DNA of 64,000 nucleotides from Corynebacterium sp. Its GTDB lineage: Bacteria > Actinomycetota > Actinomycetes > Mycobacteriales > Mycobacteriaceae. The position numbers were made by a program, and so were the translations under genes. Within the stretch, counting starts at the first letter, position 1; each line of letters starts with the position of its first letter. Below are positions 18,728 to 29,551 of this stretch, piece by piece. The stretch spans positions 124,001 to 188,000 of the forward strand of contig NZ_JAUNLP010000001.1 in NCBI RefSeq assembly GCF_030532195.1, in the 5' to 3' direction. The notes below the pieces were generated by a model. It did not search any database and was not told where the DNA came from. It saw only the letters and a program-made list of their open reading frames with translations.

Positions 18728-18745
18728 TGTAACCGTTTCGTTACA
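18728..18745. promoter_or_regulatory. TGTAAC-N6-GTTACA palindrome upstream of the NlpC/P60 gene
   Basis: Perfect 6-bp inverted repeat. In C. glutamicum the MtrAB system controls cell-wall hydrolase genes, including an nlpC gene, through GTAAC-type repeats. That makes an MtrA site plausible here, although those published sites are direct repeats and this one is inverted. Confidence 0.35.
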
Positions 18746-18783
18746 TGTCCTGGCCAGCAGTTATGGGATAGCTGTAAATTGTG

Positions 18784-18799
18784 TGTGAATTATGTCACT
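18784..18799. promoter_or_regulatory. GlxR (CRP-type) binding site candidate
   Basis: TGTGAATTATGTCACT matches TGTGANNTANNTCACA at every defined base except the last. It lies about 300 bp upstream of the NlpC/P60 start and about 215 bp beyond the stop of the DUF6676-like gene, so the hydrolase gene is the likely target. Confidence 0.5.
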
Positions 18800-19014
18800 A
18801 ATGTGAACATCTTCGGCGTGTCGCGTTGGTGATGACATGATTCCCGATAATTGCATTAAAAAAGAGTCAAGGCGTAAACCTTGCCTCGGTGCTGTTGCGG
18901 GGTGTTGCAGTGGAAAGCGTCGTAATTGGTTATGGTGCCAGCTGTTGCATTCTCGGTCCTGCAACCAATTTTTGGGGCATGGTGTGGTCGCTGCGGCCGT
19001 CGTGAAGCAAGCCC

Positions 19015-19497
19015 CTAAGCCGAGGGGCGAGTTCGTAGCCAGTAAAACGTCAAGCCGACGAATGTGGCGACGATAATAAGGCCGACGATGATGCTGTACA
19101 TGGTCCACGGGACGACGTATTCGGTGAGATTGGCGAGAAGCAGATCGAGCCCCTTGGGGTAGTCGCGCGGGATTTCCATCATGCTGTGCTCCGCGTTGGC
19201 GATGGCGGCACGGGAGAAATCCTCTGAGGCGACACTGACATTGCCCGGCGAGCGGACAATAGTTGTTCCGCCAATCTGATCGACGACCTGTCGTGCAAAG
19301 GAAAAGGCATCAACGTCCTCCGGTTCGCCATCGATATAGATGACGTTGAGGTTTTCCACTCCCCGATTCGCGGCATCGTCAACAATTGGCTGAACTGCTT
19401 CGCGCAGCTGCTCGTTGGCCGTAATGATGTTGTCATTGTGCAGCTTGGCAACAGCCTCGTTGACACTGAGGTCATCTAAGTACAATTCCTCTGCCAT
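19015..19497 (-). CDS. Rv1476-like (DUF6676) membrane protein
   Basis: A 160-residue protein with a soluble N-terminal domain (repeating DDA/DGE acidic turns, NVIYIDGEPEDVDAFSFARQ) and one C-terminal membrane helix (about residues 130-153, MYSIIVGLIIVATFVGLTFYWL) followed by a short basic tail. The position between acn and the RipA-like gene exactly matches Rv1476 in mycobacteria. TPM-domain-like topology is possible. The function is unknown; the constant neighbourhood points to the envelope. Confidence 0.8.
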   Translation of the reverse strand: MAEELYLDDLSVNEAVAKLHNDNIITANEQLREAVQPIVDDAANRGVENLNVIYIDGEPEDVDAFSFARQVVDQIGGTTIVRSPGNVSVASEDFSRAAIANAEHSMMEIPRDYPKGLDLLLANLTEYVVPWTMYSIIVGLIIVATFVGLTFYWLRTRPSA

Positions 19498-19852
19498 TGT
19501 CGTTTACTGCCTTCCCGGGGGTTGGTTCTTTTAAATGGTGTGCTTGATGTGCACGCCTCATGCGCGGTCAACGCATATACGCTCTCTATATAATGCGTGT
19601 TTTTTCTGCGAACGGGGGTAGCCGGTATCGGCGTGCCGCAGGGAATCTACATACAGAACGTTCGTACTGTTATGGTTAAACGCAGGGACGGTAACGCTTC
19701 CTTGTAAACATGCGGGCGGAGGTAAATGCCCCGCTTCGTGATTATTGCTTTAATTGGTTGATAAGGGGCGGCGTGATCGCACCTGTGCCTTGTGGAGAGC
19801 CGTATTCGAGTGCAGGCTTCTCCGCTGAAGGCGACAACTCACCCGAATAGAA
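19498..19852. other. 355-bp divergent regulatory region upstream of acn
   Basis: Contains the AcnR operator (19654-19669), a TATGGT -10-like element just downstream of it, and further AT-rich stretches (19560-19600) that could carry the promoter for the leftward membrane-protein gene. No gene is visible. acn of C. glutamicum is also controlled by RipA, RamA and GlxR; I cannot place their sites here. Confidence 0.5.
19654..19669. promoter_or_regulatory. AcnR operator in the acn promoter
   Basis: CAGAACGTTCGTACTG matches the imperfect inverted repeat CAGNACnnncGTACTG described for AcnR of C. glutamicum at every defined base. It overlaps the likely promoter about 185 bp upstream of acn. The repressor gene itself lies downstream of acn, so this is a closed repression loop on aconitase. 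Confidence 0.8.
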
Positions 19853-22651
<2,799 letters not shown>

Positions 22652-22703
22652 TCCCCTTTGACTCGTGTGCGCTAGGGCTTGTTGCAAGCAGCGCATCTAT
22701 CAG

Positions 22704-22763
22704 GCCGGTAGGTCGCTCTAGTCCGCGGGTTTAACCCCCACGGCTGGCGTCCTGCCGGCCTCG
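22704..22763. other. Inverted repeat between acn and acnR
   Basis: AGGCCGGTAGG (22704-22714) pairs with CCTGCCGGCCT (22753-22763), with one G-U pair. A small GGGTTTAACCC dyad lies in the loop. There is no U-run after it, so it looks like an RNA processing or partial-termination structure that could lower acnR relative to acn. Confidence 0.4.
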
Positions 22764-22857
22764 GTCTTATCTGCCCATAGCTGTTTGAGCAGGATAAGGA
22801 TTGACTGACCTGCATTTTCAAGCTCTCGGGCGTCGCCATTAGGAGAGAGATTTCCCC

Positions 22858-23424
22858 ATGCCAAAAGTGAGTAATCAGGATTTAGCTCAACGACGGCACG
22901 AGATTCTCGACGGCGCTCGGCAGTGTTTCGCAGAATACGGCTACGACGGTGCCACGGTCTCCCGCTTGGAAGCCGCTACCGGAAAATCCCGCGGAGCCAT
23001 CTTTCACCACTTTGGCTCGAAGGAAGGGCTCTTTCTCGCGCTGGCGGAGGAAGATGCCGCCAATATGGCGAAAGTCGCGGAATCCTCCGGCCTAGTGGAA
23101 GTCATGAGGGACATTATCGCGCACCCGGAAAAGCATGAATGGCTGGGGACGCGGTTGGAAATTGCCCGCCGTCTCCGCTGCGATCCGGAGTTTAAGGAAC
23201 GGTGGCTAGGCCACCAGGACCAATTGGATGAGGCCGTTGCCCATCGTCTGGCCCAGACCGCATCTTCGGGGTCGCTGCGGCAGGATTACTCCGCCCGCAC
23301 TATGCAGCTTTTTCTCGAGTTGATGCTCGATGGCATCATTGTTCGTCTGGCATCTGGTCGCACTGTCGACGAATTGGATTCCGTGCTTGATCTGGTCGAG
23401 GACGCCGTCCGACGCAGGGACTAA
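22858..23424 (+). CDS. acnR: TetR-family repressor of aconitase
   Basis: A 188-residue TetR regulator. N-terminal HTH: FAEYGYDGATVSRLEAATGKSRGAIFHHFGSKEGLF. The C-terminal ligand domain fits AcnR, which in C. glutamicum binds citrate and iron/magnesium. AGGAGAGAG lies upstream of the ATG. It sits directly downstream of acn and upstream of a GATase gene, the same order as C. glutamicum, and its operator is present in the acn promoter. Confidence 0.94.
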   Translation: MPKVSNQDLAQRRHEILDGARQCFAEYGYDGATVSRLEAATGKSRGAIFHHFGSKEGLFLALAEEDAANMAKVAESSGLVEVMRDIIAHPEKHEWLGTRLEIARRLRCDPEFKERWLGHQDQLDEAVAHRLAQTASSGSLRQDYSARTMQLFLELMLDGIIVRLASGRTVDELDSVLDLVEDAVRRRD

Positions 23425-23517
23425 CTCAAACGGAAACTGGTGGGTTTTTCTACGCAGTTTCCGCCCGTGTCTCTGAGTCGCGGTGTGCTCATCACTTTCA
23501 GCTTTGCTACCTAAACT

Positions 23518-23550
23518 AACCCGCTCCGCGCCTCGTGTGGAGCGGGTTTT
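23518..23550 (+). terminator. Rho-independent terminator after acnR
   Basis: AACCCGCTCC pairs with GGAGCGGGTT, a perfect 10-bp stem with an 11-nt loop and TTTT at its end. Ends the acn-acnR transcript before the GATase gene. Confidence 0.85.
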
Positions 23551-23632
23551 CGCATACCCTCTCCCCTGAATTCGGCGTGAAAATCGAGGGCAATGACGGT
23601 TTTTCGACTTAAATGGACTAAGCTGTCTATTT

Positions 23633-24382
23633 ATGAATGTGGGTAAGTTTTTGTTGGTGGCACTGCGCCCCGCCGATGGCGCAGGACAAGCTGAGTATTT
23701 GGACTTCCTCGAGGCCACAGGCCTTGACCGTGAGTCCCTCGATTTATTCACCATCGATACCGTCGATGCCCAGTTGCCCGACCTCACTGCCTACAACGGC
23801 GTGTTCGTCGGCGGCAGCCCATTCAACATCACTGACTGGGAGCACTGCAGTCTGCAAAAACATTCGCACGATTTGCTTTACGACGTTCTGACGAGCCCTG
23901 TGCCCACAATGCTCATCTGTTACGGCGCCAGCTACACGGCCTTTACCTTCGGCGGATTGGTGGACCTCAAAGGTGGAGAGGTCGCAGGCAAAACTCGCGT
24001 AGAGCTTACCGAGGCCGCAGCTGGCGACCCCATTGCCTCCGCTCTGCCGCAGACCTTCTACGCATTGACCGGTCACAAGGAATCCGTTGCGGAGCTTCCC
24101 GCTGGCGCGACCCTGCTCGCATCTGGGCCGACCTGCGCGGTGCAGATGTATTCAATTGGGTCGAACAACTGGGTCATGCAGTTCCACCCCGAGATGAACG
24201 CGAAGGGATTGCTGCGTCGCATGTCCTTCTATACCGATGCCGGGTACTTTAAACCGGAAGAGGTCGATGCGATTCGCGCAATTGTGGAGGACGTCGATCT
24301 TTCAGCAGTTGCCTCTATCATTCCTCGGTTCATGGACGTGTGTCTGCACCCCACTGCGCACAGTGTCCTTGCCACCCATTAG
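23633..24382 (+). CDS. Class I glutamine amidotransferase-like protein
   Basis: A 249-residue stand-alone GATase1 domain. Nucleophile Cys96 is in LICYGASYT, and the His184/Glu186 pair is in MQFHPEMN, so the triad is intact. The acceptor substrate is unknown; such proteins resemble the GuaA glutaminase half. The ATG at 23633 has no clear ribosome site. The gene follows acnR, as in C. glutamicum. A broken copy lies 13 bases downstream. Confidence 0.88.
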   Translation: MNVGKFLLVALRPADGAGQAEYLDFLEATGLDRESLDLFTIDTVDAQLPDLTAYNGVFVGGSPFNITDWEHCSLQKHSHDLLYDVLTSPVPTMLICYGASYTAFTFGGLVDLKGGEVAGKTRVELTEAAAGDPIASALPQTFYALTGHKESVAELPAGATLLASGPTCAVQMYSIGSNNWVMQFHPEMNAKGLLRRMSFYTDAGYFKPEEVDAIRAIVEDVDLSAVASIIPRFMDVCLHPTAHSVLATH

Positions 24383-24395
24383 CTTTTGAACGAAA

Positions 24396-24827
24396 ATGAC
24401 CGCCCCAACAATCCCTCACACACCAATTCCGCCCACTGACAGCGCCACTGGCCACTCCACGGCGCCCTTTTTGTTGCTTTCCACCCGTGGCGAGGACGCG
24501 GCCGCCCATGCCGAGCACCTCTCCTTTGCCCGCACCAGCGGGCTCGCTCCGGCGAAGCTTCATCAGTCTCATCGACGGCGGAAGGCGCTGCCGATCCGAT
24601 TCTCACAGGCGTGCCGACGCAGTTTCACGCCATAGTATGCTTCGCAATTTCATCCGGAATTGGATGCCGACACGTTTGCGCAGCGTCTCCAGATTTATTC
24701 GAATCAGGGTTACTATCTACCCGGAACAGATCTCGAGGCAGTGGCTGCCGCGCGTCAATTGGATGTTGCCCGCAGCGGACGCATTTTGCGCAATTTCGCT
24801 CGACTCCACATTGCTCGACGGGACTGA
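24396..24827 (+). pseudogene. Decayed tandem copy of the glutamine amidotransferase gene
   Basis: Three pieces match successive parts of the intact neighbour. From the ATG at 24396, PFLLLSTRGEDAAAHAEHL matches its residues 5-23 (KFLLVALRPADGAGQAEYL), with similarity continuing to about 36. Around 24575-24640, in another frame, EGAADPILTGVPTQFHAI matches 128-145 (AAAGDPIASALPQTFYAL). From 24645, back in the first frame, QFHPELDADTFAQRLQIYS matches 183-202. The region with the nucleophile Cys is gone, and a TAG lies at 24633. The last piece ends with TGA at 24825-24827. The gene has internal deletions and frame changes, so no active enzyme is possible. Confidence 0.85.
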
Positions 24828-24869
24828 TGAACTCGAATTCATTGCGTATATAAGGAAAGTGATGGGCGC

Positions 24870-27146
24870 ATGGCGCGATGGAACCCGGATTCGGCGCTTG
24901 CCGGGCAATCCCCGTCAATTGAAATGTCCGTGCTGCGGTCCGGCGCAATCATTATCGCTATTACCGGTTTATTGTGGCAAATAGAATCGGCTATTCGTTC
25001 AATACCGATTGAAGCTTTTTGGAATCATTGGTTCCCTTTTTCTTCGCTGCTCGTCCTCATACTCAGCGATATGTTCCTGTTGTGGGCATTTATCAACAAT
25101 ACTCACCGAGTATTAATTTCAGCGCTTCGGATGCCGATTTACATCATGTTGGTATTCCTCATGCTGGTATCGACATATGATGATTTGCCGCAAAATGAGA
25201 TCGGAAATGCGCTGTGGTATAGCCCCTTTTCCGGTTTGGCGCTGGCGGCATTTGCCCTGACGGTGCCGCTGCATATAAGCCTGTCAGTCATGGTTTTTGT
25301 GCCGGGCCTAATTGCAGTGTTGAATTCCTGGCTACTTGGACACACGTTTTGGCTGGACATGCTTGCAGATGTCGGCTTCAACATTGTCAACACGTTCCCA
25401 TTCGTGATTTTCGCCGGATCGGCTCGTCCCGTCGCAAAGCTCATTGACTACACGTACGAAAATTCCCGCAAGGTCAACGAGCGTGCGGAGCGGATGCGAG
25501 TGCGCGGCGAGGCGATGAGCAACTTTACCGCCTATGTGCACGACTATGTGCTGGCTGCACTTTCGGCAATCGGTAAGGGGTCTAAGATTGACTTTTCGCT
25601 CGATGAGCAGACTGGGCTCTTTTTCTCGCCACGGCAAACAGTCAGCGGACGGACATTTGCCGAATCTGTTCGTGCGCAGCTGATGTCTATCAGCCCGGAT
25701 ACTGCAGTCACTGTGGATGCCAGCTTAAAAAATGGTCCTGTGCGGCTGCCCGGCGAGGTAGCCAACACGTTCCTGCTGGCTGTTACTGAAGTGGCCAATA
25801 ATGCTCAGCGCCATGCCGGCGTGGACGCGGAAAAGAAGTGCCTAATCCGTGTTGTGCCTGGAGAAGTCGTTATTGACTATCGAGACACCGGCTCCGGCTT
25901 TAACCCGGAGGAAACCGATCCGTACCGCGCCGGTATTCGGCTGAGCGTCAAGGGACGCATGGACGCCCTGCGCGGAGGCGAGGCAACTGTTGAATCCACG
26001 CCTGGAAAAGGTACGCGAGTAGCACTGAAATGGCATGGTAATACCTCTCCGGTCGACGAGGATGAATCTGTTGATTCTTCAGCGCAGACCACGTCAATCT
26101 ATGACCTCATGGGTATGTCAATTGTCTTTTCCTGGCAATTCTATGGTGCAATTGTCGGCATCTTGCTCATTGTGCTCGTCAGTAACGAACAGCTCTATAC
26201 AACCGCGGGGCAACTCAGTCTAGTGTTGGCAGCGTTAATCTTGGTTGTTCTAATGTATGGGCGCTATGAACAATTACCATTAAAACGCTCCGTTGGAATT
26301 GCAATTGGCATTGTTGCACTCGCGGTCATTGGTCTTTATCAGCCCATTCCGAACAATATGGAGTGGTCGTATTTCTGGCACTTCAGCGTGATTTCTTTTA
26401 CCGCCGCGCTGTTGGCTATTCGCGGTCGGCCATGGATCGCTCTGCAGTCTGTGCTTGCCGGTGCCGTGGCCGTCGAGGTCTTCAAACTGTTTTCCTGGGT
26501 TCCGCAGGACGCTGGCCACAGCACAATTTCGGGTCTCGACTTGATTTTGCGGTCTGTCATGCTCGTCGCCGGTATCTTGACCTCCATCATGGTCGGCTTC
26601 CTCATGCGCACTGTTCCTCAGTCCATCGAGGACTACAATCGCGCTCTCTACGCCGCCGGTGCAGCTCAGGAGTACGAAACCAGCAGCCAGAGCAACTACG
26701 AATGGCTCCAGCGTCAGGTCGGCCCGGTTTTCAACGCCGCCGCCATGATGGATAAGCCCACCAAGCGTCTGCAGCTGCGTGCGCGATTGACAGAGCAACG
26801 CCTCCGCGACGTACTTCGCTCTCCTCGCCTCGATGACGAGTCACTCCATCAAGCCGTCTGGGACGCACGTGCGCGCGGCATCCAGGTTCGACTTCTCGAC
26901 GACCGCAGGCACACACCGTTTGGGTCTGATGGTCCGGATGTTCGCGCTATTCCGCTTGTCGACGACGATGCTGCGGTAGCCAAATTGATGCCCCGCTTCC
27001 TCGAGTCAATCGACAATGCCGAACAGGGGGCAGTTACCATTCGACTGCTCCCACCCGGTAGACGTGCATTTGCATCAATTTCTGATGACAATGGAGTGCA
27101 AAGATTTGATGATTCCGGTGAAAGGATCGTGATGTCGCGTGAGTAG
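24870..27146 (+). CDS. Two-component sensor histidine kinase with duplicated membrane and kinase modules
   Basis: A 758-residue membrane sensor. First half: about five helices (residues 22-182), a HisKA_3-type box with His224 (AYVHDYVLAAL), then an HATPase domain with N310/N311 (TEVANNAQRHAG), a G1 box DTGSGF (339-344) and a G2 box GKGT (379-382). Second half: another set of about five or six helices (415-580), then a degenerate phosphoacceptor/ATPase-like segment without His or G boxes (NYEWLQRQVGPVFNAAAMM). AAGGAAAG lies ten bases before the ATG. It overlaps the response regulator gene by eight bases. The signal is unknown. Confidence 0.85.
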   Translation: MARWNPDSALAGQSPSIEMSVLRSGAIIIAITGLLWQIESAIRSIPIEAFWNHWFPFSSLLVLILSDMFLLWAFINNTHRVLISALRMPIYIMLVFLMLVSTYDDLPQNEIGNALWYSPFSGLALAAFALTVPLHISLSVMVFVPGLIAVLNSWLLGHTFWLDMLADVGFNIVNTFPFVIFAGSARPVAKLIDYTYENSRKVNERAERMRVRGEAMSNFTAYVHDYVLAALSAIGKGSKIDFSLDEQTGLFFSPRQTVSGRTFAESVRAQLMSISPDTAVTVDASLKNGPVRLPGEVANTFLLAVTEVANNAQRHAGVDAEKKCLIRVVPGEVVIDYRDTGSGFNPEETDPYRAGIRLSVKGRMDALRGGEATVESTPGKGTRVALKWHGNTSPVDEDESVDSSAQTTSIYDLMGMSIVFSWQFYGAIVGILLIVLVSNEQLYTTAGQLSLVLAALILVVLMYGRYEQLPLKRSVGIAIGIVALAVIGLYQPIPNNMEWSYFWHFSVISFTAALLAIRGRPWIALQSVLAGAVAVEVFKLFSWVPQDAGHSTISGLDLILRSVMLVAGILTSIMVGFLMRTVPQSIEDYNRALYAAGAAQEYETSSQSNYEWLQRQVGPVFNAAAMMDKPTKRLQLRARLTEQRLRDVLRSPRLDDESLHQAVWDARARGIQVRLLDDRRHTPFGSDGPDVRAIPLVDDDAAVAKLMPRFLESIDNAEQGAVTIRLLPPGRRAFASISDDNGVQRFDDSGERIVMSRE

Positions 27147-27894
27147 CGAAAGTGTTGACGGCATGGGTGATGCACCCTTCGACGTGTCTTCGCGGATTCA
27201 CTCCGGTGATGTTGACGATCACGATGCCGATTCCGGACGCGTATTGCGCATCGCAGCTATCGATGATCACGCGCTTACCCTTCAGGGGCTGAAGACCCTG
27301 CTGAGCGCTGAGCCTGATTTTGAGTTGGTCGGTTGTTATCAGACGGTGCCGGAGTTGCTGGCTGACGTCGGAACCGACGATCGCCTCGATGCGGTGGTAT
27401 TGGATTTGCGTCTGGCAGATCACTCTGACCCTGCTCAAAACGTCCTGTCATTGGAACTCGTCACCGATCATGTGCTCATCCTCTCGTCGGCCGAGAGTCC
27501 CTATCTTGTGCGCAAGGCTTTGCGTACAGGTGTGATGGGGGTGGTGCAAAAGACGGAATCGCCGGAGACCATTGTTGCTGCCGTTCGCCTTACCGCGCTT
27601 GGCAAGGGCGCTTTGACTACGGAGTGGGCCTCAGTTGTAGATTCCGATCCCCTGTTGGATTCGGTTGACCTCTCTGAGCGCCAGCGTGAGGTTTTGGAGC
27701 TCTATGCCTCGGGTGAATCCACCAAGCGTGTGGCATCGATGACTGGCCTGACGCCTAATACGGTGCTCGACTACCTGGGCCGTATCCGCGCCAAGTATGC
27801 GGCGGCCGGTCGTGCCGAAAATAGCTTGAACAAGTCGGAGATGTACCGCCTTGCACAGCAAGACGGCTACCTCCCTGGCCCGATGGACTTGTAA
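27139..27894 (+). CDS. LuxR/NarL-family response regulator
   Basis: A 251-residue response regulator. The receiver has the acidic pair D42/D43, the phosphoacceptor Asp89 (VVLDLRL) and Lys138 (VVQKTES). The C-terminal NarL-type HTH reads LSERQREVLELYASGESTKRVASMTGLTPNTVLDYLGRIR. The about 35-residue N-terminal extension before the receiver is unusual and may mean that a later start is used. It starts with GTG inside the last codons of the sensor gene, so the pair is translationally coupled. Targets are unknown. Confidence 0.92.
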   Translation: MSSESVDGMGDAPFDVSSRIHSGDVDDHDADSGRVLRIAAIDDHALTLQGLKTLLSAEPDFELVGCYQTVPELLADVGTDDRLDAVVLDLRLADHSDPAQNVLSLELVTDHVLILSSAESPYLVRKALRTGVMGVVQKTESPETIVAAVRLTALGKGALTTEWASVVDSDPLLDSVDLSERQREVLELYASGESTKRVASMTGLTPNTVLDYLGRIRAKYAAAGRAENSLNKSEMYRLAQQDGYLPGPMDL

Positions 27895-27899
27895 AAGAG

Positions 27900-29531
27900 C
27901 TAGGCCAATTCAACCAGTTCCATGTAGTCATCGCTCCAGAGGTCTTCCGTGCCGTCGGGAAGCACGATGACGCGCTCGGGCTCTAGCGCCTTAACGGCAC
28001 CGGGGTCGTGCGTGACCAGCACGACCGCACCGGTGTAGGTGCGAAGTGCATCGAGGACCTGCTCGCGGGATTGCGGGTCTAGGTTGTTCGTGGGCTCGTC
28101 GAGAAGCAGGACGTTCGCGCGGGAGCTCACCAGCGTGGCCAGTGCCAGGCGGGTCTTCTCACCGCCGGAGAGCGTGCCCGCCGGCTGCTCCAGCTTGTCG
28201 CCGGAGAACATAAAGGCACCCAGCAAACTGCGCAGTTCTGGCTCATTGACATCCGGGCAGGCGTAGACAGTGTTTTCCCACACGGTTTTGTCCGGGTCGA
28301 TGGTGTCATGCTCCTGTGCGAAGTAGCCGATGCGCAGACCGTGGCCGGAGACAATGCCGCCTTCGCCGTCGGTGCGCTCCACTCCTGCGAGCAGCTTCAA
28401 CAAGGTTGTCTTACCAGCACCGTTGAAACCGAGGACAACAACGCGGGAGCCCTTGTCAATGGCCAGGTCAACGCCCGCAAAGACCTCGAGTGAGCCGTAC
28501 ATTTTGGTCAGCCCCTTGGCATTGAGCGGGGTTTTGCCACACGGTGCCGGTTCCGGGAATGAAATGTGAGCGACCTTGTCCTCGACCCGCACTTCGTCGA
28601 GGTTATTCATCATGCGGTCAGCGCGAGCGACCATTTGCTTGGCTGCGCGTGCCTTCGTGGCCTTGGCGCCAAGCTTTTCGGCCTGCTTGCGCAGTGCACT
28701 GGCCTTCTTTTCCGCATTGGCAAACTCGCGACGACGGCGTGCCTCATCAGTGGCGCGAGCCGACAGGTAATTCTTCCAGCCCATGTTGTACACATCGGCC
28801 TCAGCACGCACGGCATCGAGGAACCAGACCTTATTACACACGGCCTCCAGCAGTTCGACATCGTGCGAAATCATAATCAGGCCACCCTCGTGATTTTTCA
28901 GGAAATCACGCAGCCACGAGATCGAATCTGAATCCAGGTGGTTCGTCGGCTCGTCGAGAAGCAAGGTCGTAGCGGACTTACCCGAGCCTTCGGTGGCGGC
29001 GAAGAGAATCTGCGCCAGCTCCACACGACGGCGCTGACCGCCCGAGAGCGTCTTCAACGGCTGATCGAGAATGCGAGCCGGCAGCCCCAGCGCGTCGCAG
29101 ATGCGGGCGGCCTCTGCGTTTGCCTCGTAGCCGCCGAGGTCGTGGTAGCGCTCCTCCAGACGCGAAAACTTGCGAATCGCCGCATCGCGCTTGGTATCGG
29201 TCGTCGCAGTTTCCATAATCTCCTGCTGACGATCCATGCTGCGGCGAATCTGATCCAGACCACGGGCCGACAGCACACGATCGCGCGCGGAGATATCAAT
29301 GTTGCCCTCGCGGGAGTCCTGCGGCAGATAGCCAATCGAACCCGAGCGAGTCACGGAACCGCCATACGGCTCAGTTTCCCCCGAGAGAATTCGCATGGTT
29401 GTGGTCTTACCGGCACCATTGCGCCCGACCAGTCCAATCCGGTCTCCCGGCTGGACGCGCAGCTGCTCACCCGGCGCAGTAAGCAGGGTACGGGCTCCGA
29501 CGCGGACTTCAAGGTCATGGGTAACAATCAC
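27900..29531 (-). CDS. ABC-F family ATPase
   Basis: A 543-residue soluble twin-ATPase without membrane segments. It has two Walker A motifs (GRNGAGKTT and GFNGAGKTT), two signatures (LSGGQRRRVELA and LSGGEKTRLALA), two DEPTNHLD/DEPTNNLD Walker B regions, and a linker rich in Arg/Lys/Ala between them. ABC-F proteins act on the ribosome E site in translation control or antibiotic protection. The exact subfamily is not clear from sequence. It starts at a GTG with no Shine-Dalgarno, 20 bp from the divergent gene, and ends five bases from the response regulator stop. Confidence 0.92.
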   Translation of the reverse strand: MIVTHDLEVRVGARTLLTAPGEQLRVQPGDRIGLVGRNGAGKTTTMRILSGETEPYGGSVTRSGSIGYLPQDSREGNIDISARDRVLSARGLDQIRRSMDRQQEIMETATTDTKRDAAIRKFSRLEERYHDLGGYEANAEAARICDALGLPARILDQPLKTLSGGQRRRVELAQILFAATEGSGKSATTLLLDEPTNHLDSDSISWLRDFLKNHEGGLIMISHDVELLEAVCNKVWFLDAVRAEADVYNMGWKNYLSARATDEARRRREFANAEKKASALRKQAEKLGAKATKARAAKQMVARADRMMNNLDEVRVEDKVAHISFPEPAPCGKTPLNAKGLTKMYGSLEVFAGVDLAIDKGSRVVVLGFNGAGKTTLLKLLAGVERTDGEGGIVSGHGLRIGYFAQEHDTIDPDKTVWENTVYACPDVNEPELRSLLGAFMFSGDKLEQPAGTLSGGEKTRLALATLVSSRANVLLLDEPTNNLDPQSREQVLDALRTYTGAVVLVTHDPGAVKALEPERVIVLPDGTEDLWSDDYMELVELA

Positions 29532-29538
29532 GAACGAG

Positions 29539-29545
29539 TAGCCTA
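29539..29545. promoter_or_regulatory. Overlapping divergent -10 boxes
   Basis: On the + strand TAGCCT (29539-29544) lies seven bases before the ATG at 29552. On the - strand TAGGCT (29545-29540) lies eight bases before the GTG at 29531. The two boxes share five base pairs. Both genes lack a ribosome site and would be leaderless. Inferred from sequence only. Confidence 0.5.
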
Positions 29546-29551
29546 CCAGTT

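Larger units (their letters stand above)
18482..19014. other. 533-bp upstream region of the NlpC/P60 gene
   Basis: No credible gene. AT-richer than its surroundings. It holds a GlxR-like site (18784-18799), a GTAAC palindrome (18728-18745), a further AGTAACA half-site near 18698, and on the reverse strand a TTGACT near 18638 as a possible -35. The reverse-strand leader could be over 100 nt. I looked for a cyclic-di-AMP (ydaO-type) riboswitch and could not support one. Confidence 0.5.

Noticed and set aside
18761..19108. A 115-codon reverse frame overlapping the DUF6676-like gene
   Set aside because: His/Arg-rich shadow of the real gene running into non-coding DNA.
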